From NCBI GenBank assembly GCA_903868285.1, contig CAIPUP010000263.1, positions 1 to 17,928 of the forward strand: 17,928 nt of DNA, written 5' to 3'. A model generated the notes under the pieces. That model saw nothing but the letters and a program-made list of their open reading frames with translations, was not told the origin of the DNA and ran no database searches. The position numbers were made by a program, and so were the translations under genes. The DNA is from an uncultured beta proteobacterium. Lineage in GTDB: Bacteria; Pseudomonadota; Gammaproteobacteria; Burkholderiales; SG8-39. This document shows, in pieces, positions 14,398 through 17,928 of the stretch (positions are counted from its first letter, which is position 1; each line of letters starts with the position of its first letter).

Positions 14398-15438
14398 ATG
14401 ATGCAATCTGCCGCTTCCCAATCCGTAACCCGTTGGAGCCCAGTGTTTGCCCGCCGTGTTGCCAACGGTGCGTTGGTCCTGGGGGTCGCCCTGGGCCTGG
14501 GTTTGACAACCCTGGGCGCAAGCTCCGAAGCGCAGGCCCAGAGCGCACGCTTCCCGAGCAAGCCGATCCGGCTGGTGGCGCCGTTCGCTCCGGGCGGTGC
14601 GCTGGACATCATCGCCCGCACCGCAGGCCAGGTGATCTCCGAGCAACTCGGTCAGCCGGTGCTGGTGGAGAACCGCGCCGGTGCCGCCGGTGCCATCGGC
14701 TCGGAGTTCGTGGCACGTCAGGCCCCGGATGGCTACAACCTGCTGCTGGGCGCCACCACCACCCACGGCATCAACCCGGTGCTGCAAAAGCTGCCCTACG
14801 ATCCGATCAAGGACTTCTCGCCGGTGTCGCTGGTGGCGACCATTCCGCACATCATCGTGGTCAACCCGTCGCTGCCGGTGAATTCGATGCCCGAGTTCAT
14901 CAAGTACGCCAAGAGCAAGCCCGGGCTGGCCTATGGCTCGGCCGGCACAGGTTCACCGCATCACCTGGCGGGCGAGATGCTCAAGCTGATGACTGGGGTT
15001 GATGTGGTGCATGTGCCCTACAAGGGCTCCGGCCCGGCCATGACCGATGTCATCGCCGGTCAATTGCAGTTCATGTCGATCGAATACACCGCCGCCCTGG
15101 GCAACCTCAAGGGCGGCAAGCTGCGTGCGCTGGGCGTGGCTACGCCACAGCGTGTGCCGGGCATTGATCTGCCGACGGTGATCGAAGCCGGCCTGCCAGG
15201 CTTTGAAGTGACCGCCTGGTATGCCATCTATGCCCCGGCCAACACCCCGGCCGAGATCGTCGGTACCTTGCAGGGCGCGCTGGCCAAAGGTATGCGCAGT
15301 AATGAGGCACGCGAGAAGATGGCCAGCCTTAGCGCCACCGCCGTGGCCAGCACCCCCGAGGTACTGATGGCGCATATGAAAGCCGAAATGGAACGCTGGG
15401 GCAAGGTCATCAAGGCCGCCAACGTCAAGCCAGAATAA
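14398..15438 (+). CDS. Bug/TctC-family tripartite tricarboxylate transporter binding protein (second copy)
   Basis: The 346-residue protein is a second periplasmic Bug receptor. The start has a strong GAGGAAA about 6 nt upstream of ATGATG. The signal peptide spans about 47 residues with a hydrophobic core VANGALVLGVALGLGLTTLG and an AQA cleavage signal. Core motifs are RFPSKPIRLVAPFAPGGALDIIART (51-75), QPVLVENRAGAAGAIGSEFVARQAPDG (86-112), HVPYKGSGPAMTDVIAGQ and KLRALGVAT. It shares the fold and the motif order of the first copy but differs in ligand-loop residues (PFAPGGALD against PFPPGGATD), so it may bind a related but distinct ligand. It lies directly upstream of the molybdenum hydroxylase genes. 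Confidence 0.95.
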   Translation: MMQSAASQSVTRWSPVFARRVANGALVLGVALGLGLTTLGASSEAQAQSARFPSKPIRLVAPFAPGGALDIIARTAGQVISEQLGQPVLVENRAGAAGAIGSEFVARQAPDGYNLLLGATTTHGINPVLQKLPYDPIKDFSPVSLVATIPHIIVVNPSLPVNSMPEFIKYAKSKPGLAYGSAGTGSPHHLAGEMLKLMTGVDVVHVPYKGSGPAMTDVIAGQLQFMSIEYTAALGNLKGGKLRALGVATPQRVPGIDLPTVIEAGLPGFEVTAWYAIYAPANTPAEIVGTLQGALAKGMRSNEAREKMASLSATAVASTPEVLMAHMKAEMERWGKVIKAANVKPE

Positions 15439-15497
15439 TCAATAAAAACAATAACTTACGCTATAACTCATGGTCGCGGCAGCGAAGGAGCAGCACA

Positions 15498-16367
15498 TTG
15501 AAACCGGCAGCATTTGATTACGCAGTACCCGCCACCCTGGCCGAAGCGGTTGCGCTCCTGGCGCAGCATGGGGGCGAGGCCAAGGCCATCAGCGGCGGAC
15601 AGAGCCTGATGCCGATGCTGAATTTCCGTCTCACCTCGCCGGCCATGCTGGTCGATCTGCGACGCATCAGCGAATTGCATGGCATGGACATCCAGCCCGC
15701 TGGCACGCGTCTGGGCGCGCGCACCCGCTGGTGCGACATCGAAAAGAGCAGTGCACTGGCGGCGGCCCAGCCACTGCTGTGCGCTGCGATTGCGCATGTG
15801 GCGCACTACCAGGTACGTAATCGCGGCACTGTCGGCGGCAGCATCGTGCACGCCGATCCGGCGGCAGAGATGCCGGGTCTGTCGGTGGCGCTGGATGCGC
15901 AACTGCGACTGGTGGGCGCCCAGGGCGAGCGTATGGTGCCGGCGGCGGAGTTCTTCACCGGCCCGCTGTCGACCGTGATCGAGAGCGATGAAGTGCTGGT
16001 GGAAGTGCTGCTACCCGCCTGGCCCGCCGCGCGGCGCTGGGGCTTTCAGGAATTTGCCCGTCGTCGCGGCGATTACGCCCTGGCCGGCGCGGCGGTCTGG
16101 TACGACCTCGACAGCAACGGCAGCATCATCAATGCCCACATCGCCATCATCGGTGCCAGCGACCGTCCGCGTCGCCTGCCAACGGTGGAGAGTGTGCTCA
16201 ATGGTCGCAAGCCGGATGCCGCCAGCTTTGCCGCAGCGGCGCAAGCCACCTCGGCCGCGGTCGACCCAATGACCGATGTGCATGCCAGCGCCGAGTACCG
16301 TCGCGCACTTGCCGGCACCATGGTCGAGCGTGCGCTGAGTGATGCCGCGCAACGGGCTGCAGCCTGA
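15498..16367 (+). CDS. Molybdenum hydroxylase FAD-binding (medium) subunit, CoxM-like
   Basis: The 289-residue protein is the FAD subunit of a xanthine oxidase-family hydroxylase. It passes electrons from the 2Fe-2S subunit to an acceptor. The FAD-binding motifs are KAISGGQSLMPMLNFR (29-44) and YQVRNRGTVGGSIVHADPAAE (104-124), followed by the CoxM-type C-terminal domain (RRGDYALAGAAVWYDL). Translation starts at TTG 15498, supported by AAGGAG 8 nt upstream; the next residues KPAAFDYAVP match the usual start of the family. It is 59 nt after the second Bug gene and 113 nt before the small subunit, in the order medium-small-large as in coxMSL. Confidence 0.94.
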   Translation: MKPAAFDYAVPATLAEAVALLAQHGGEAKAISGGQSLMPMLNFRLTSPAMLVDLRRISELHGMDIQPAGTRLGARTRWCDIEKSSALAAAQPLLCAAIAHVAHYQVRNRGTVGGSIVHADPAAEMPGLSVALDAQLRLVGAQGERMVPAAEFFTGPLSTVIESDEVLVEVLLPAWPAARRWGFQEFARRRGDYALAGAAVWYDLDSNGSIINAHIAIIGASDRPRRLPTVESVLNGRKPDAASFAAAAQATSAAVDPMTDVHASAEYRRALAGTMVERALSDAAQRAAA

Positions 16368-16380
16368 AGGCAGCCTGCTG

Positions 16381-16410
16381 CACGCTCAGGCACGCTCAGG
16401 CACGCTCAGG
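16381..16410. repeat. 10-bp tandem repeat, 3 exact copies, between coxM-like and coxS-like genes
   Basis: CACGCTCAGG occurs at 16381, 16391 and 16401, followed by a partial CACG. Each copy supplies TCAGGC, which is complementary to GCCTGA at the end of the medium-subunit gene (16363-16368). Alternative weak hairpins can therefore form just after the stop codon. Confidence 0.9.
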
Positions 16411-16480
16411 CACGTATTGCCCGGCACGCACTCCCTAGAAGTTACCGAATTTCGAACTCTGGCTTTGGAAAGTTCCCTAG

Positions 16481-16987
16481 ATGAAAACCGAATTTGAAGT
16501 CAACGGCCAGCCGGTCGCACTCGATGTCGAGCCGCGACTGTCCCTGGCGGATTGTTTGCGACGCGACCTGCATCTGACCGGCACCCATGTCGGCTGCGAG
16601 CATGGCGTGTGCGGTGCCTGCACCGTGCTGATCGATGGCGAAGCGGTGCGTGCCTGCCTCACCCTGGCGGTGCAGGCCGATGGCCGTCGCATCACCACCG
16701 TCGAAGGTCTGTCCGATGACCAGGCACTGTCGCCACTGCAGGCGGCCTTCCGCCGTCACAACGCGCTGCAGTGCGGCTTTTGCACCCCCGGCATGATCAC
16801 TACCGCGCATGCCCTGCTGAGCGAAGAACCGAACTGCGATGAACACCGGGTGCGTGAAGTGCTCTCCGGCAATCTATGCCGTTGCACCGGCTATATGCCC
16901 ATCGTCAAGGCGGTGCTGGATGCCCGCAGTGCCTATCAGGGTCAAAGTCCGGCGCAACGCAGCAACCTCACTTCGGTGGAGAAATAA
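16481..16987 (+). CDS. Molybdenum hydroxylase 2Fe-2S (small) subunit, CoxS-like
   Basis: The 168-residue protein carries the two 2Fe-2S clusters of a xanthine oxidase-type hydroxylase. The plant-ferredoxin-type cluster uses Cys39, 44, 47 and 59 (GCEHGVCGACTVL through RACL). The second helical-domain cluster uses Cys98, 101, 133 and 135 (QCGFCTPGM and GNLCRCTGY). All eight ligands are present, so the subunit should be functional. Length and domain order fit CoxS/NdhS/QorS homologues. GGAAAG lies about 8 nt upstream of the ATG. The stop is 3 nt before the large-subunit ATG, so the two are tightly coupled. The domain does not identify the substrate. Confidence 0.97.
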   Translation: MKTEFEVNGQPVALDVEPRLSLADCLRRDLHLTGTHVGCEHGVCGACTVLIDGEAVRACLTLAVQADGRRITTVEGLSDDQALSPLQAAFRRHNALQCGFCTPGMITTAHALLSEEPNCDEHRVREVLSGNLCRCTGYMPIVKAVLDARSAYQGQSPAQRSNLTSVEK

Positions 16988-16990
16988 CTC

Positions 16991-17928
16991 ATGGCGCAAC
17001 CTCTACGCAAACCCGCCGGCGAGCGCAAACGTCTGGTCGGCTCCTCGGTCGAACGCATTGAAGATCTGCGCCTGCTGCGCGGCAAGGGCACCTATGTCGA
17101 CGACGTGCAAAAGCCCAACATCCTGCATGCAGTGATCCTGCGCAGCCCGATTGCACATGGTGTTCTGCGTGGCATCAATGCCAGCGCCGCGTTGCAGATC
17201 GAAGGCGTCAAGGCGGTGATCACCGCCAGCGAAATCATCGCCGCCTGCGGTGCGGTACCGCTGATTCCGATCCGCCTGCATCCGATTCCGGTGCTAGACC
17301 CGTATCGCCAGCCGGTGATCGCCTCGACCAAGGTGCGCCATGTCGGTGAGCCGATCGCCATCGTTGTCGCCACCACGGCCGCGATTGCCGAGGACGCCAT
17401 GAACGCCATCGAACTGGATATCGATGCCCTACCGGTGGCGGCCAATAACGCCACCGCCGTGGCTGGCAAAGCGCTGCTGTTCGATGGCACCGAGGGCAAT
17501 GCGCCGCTGACCTACACCGCCAAGATGGGCGATGCCAACGCCGTATTCGCCAAGGCCCCCTATACCCGCAAGGCCAGTTTCGATATTCAGCGCATTACCG
17601 CCATGACCATGGAGCCACGCGGCCTGATGGCGGAATGGGATGCCGCCAACCAGCATTTGTATGTGTACGGCGCGGCCAAGGTGCCGTTCTGGAACCGCAA
17701 CGCCGTGGCCGACATGCTGCATATGCCGAAAGACCAGATCACCCTGGTCGAGAACGATGTCGGCGGTGGCTTTGGTGCGCGCGGTGAGTTCTACACCGAA
17801 GACTTTCTCATTCCGTTCGCCGCCCATCATCTGGGTGCCACGGTGAAATGGATCGAAGACCGGCGCGAGAACCTGCTGTCGATGAACCAGGCGCGCGAAT
17901 GCCAGGCCGAGATCGAGATCGCCTGTGA
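16991..17928 (+). CDS. Molybdenum hydroxylase large (molybdopterin-binding) subunit, CoxL-like, 3' end missing
   Basis: The visible 312 residues are the N-terminal part of a CoxL/XdhB-type catalytic subunit of about 780 residues. The opening VGSSVERIEDLRLLRGKGTYVDDV (16-39) is the usual start of the large subunit. VRHVGEPIAIVVA (115-127), ITAMTMEPRGLMAEWD (202-217) and ENDVGGGFGARGEFYTEDF (254-272) match the aldehyde-oxidase hammerhead and the first molybdopterin-contact motif. The frame is open to the last base. The active-site loop that separates CO dehydrogenase (AYxCSFR) from other hydroxylases lies beyond the edge, so CO oxidation cannot be tested here. An aromatic or N-heterocycle hydroxylase seems more likely given the nearby Bug proteins and the absence of cox accessory genes in view. 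Confidence 0.95.
   Translation, partial: MAQPLRKPAGERKRLVGSSVERIEDLRLLRGKGTYVDDVQKPNILHAVILRSPIAHGVLRGINASAALQIEGVKAVITASEIIAACGAVPLIPIRLHPIPVLDPYRQPVIASTKVRHVGEPIAIVVATTAAIAEDAMNAIELDIDALPVAANNATAVAGKALLFDGTEGNAPLTYTAKMGDANAVFAKAPYTRKASFDIQRITAMTMEPRGLMAEWDAANQHLYVYGAAKVPFWNRNAVADMLHMPKDQITLVENDVGGGFGARGEFYTEDFLIPFAAHHLGATVKWIEDRRENLLSMNQARECQAEIEIAC

Overview
The window is GC-rich chromosomal DNA that most resembles a betaproteobacterium, probably Burkholderiales. The evidence is a lexA-imuA-imuB-dnaE2 cassette with CTGT-N8-ACAG LexA boxes, two Bug/TctC-type periplasmic binding proteins, and a scatter of aromatic-type oxidoreductases. No rRNA, tRNA, CRISPR array, transposase or phage gene was found. 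The genus is an inference from gene content only.

Left part, minus strand (8705 down to 1): one co-directional block reads lexA, imuA, imuB, dnaE2 (imuC), a PaaG-like enoyl-CoA hydratase/isomerase, and a 3-(3-hydroxyphenyl)propionate hydroxylase-like FAD monooxygenase that runs off the left edge. Gaps are short (25, 13, 67, 15 and 4 nt), so the block could be one transcript. The first four genes are the SOS repressor and the ImuABC translesion mutasome. The last two look like aromatic-acid catabolism genes placed behind it. One LexA box precedes lexA. A second, differing at one base of 16, lies inside the predicted 5' end of the imuA reading frame.

Middle (8841-11896): a nitroreductase-family gene diverges from lexA. 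Convergent to it is a minus-strand pair: an exported NMT1/SsuA-like binding protein followed by an NtaA/DszA-type flavin monooxygenase. A 406 bp divergent intergenic region then carries an 11-copy 9-bp tandem repeat.

Right part, plus strand (12303 to the edge): a probable operon encodes a Bug/TctC binding protein, an NMT1-like binding-protein fold without a signal peptide, a second Bug/TctC protein, and a three-subunit molybdenum hydroxylase of the CoxM-CoxS-CoxL type, whose large subunit is cut by the right edge. No transporter membrane or ATPase subunit is present for any of the four binding proteins. The likely theme is capture of an organic acid or heterocycle and its hydroxylation. The substrate cannot be read from sequence.

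A feature shared across the window is short tandem duplication, with units of 6, 9, 12 or 15 bp inside genes and 9, 10 or 12 bp at gene borders. Within genes these give in-frame low-complexity inserts in the hydroxylase, dnaE2 (three places), imuB (two places) and imuA.
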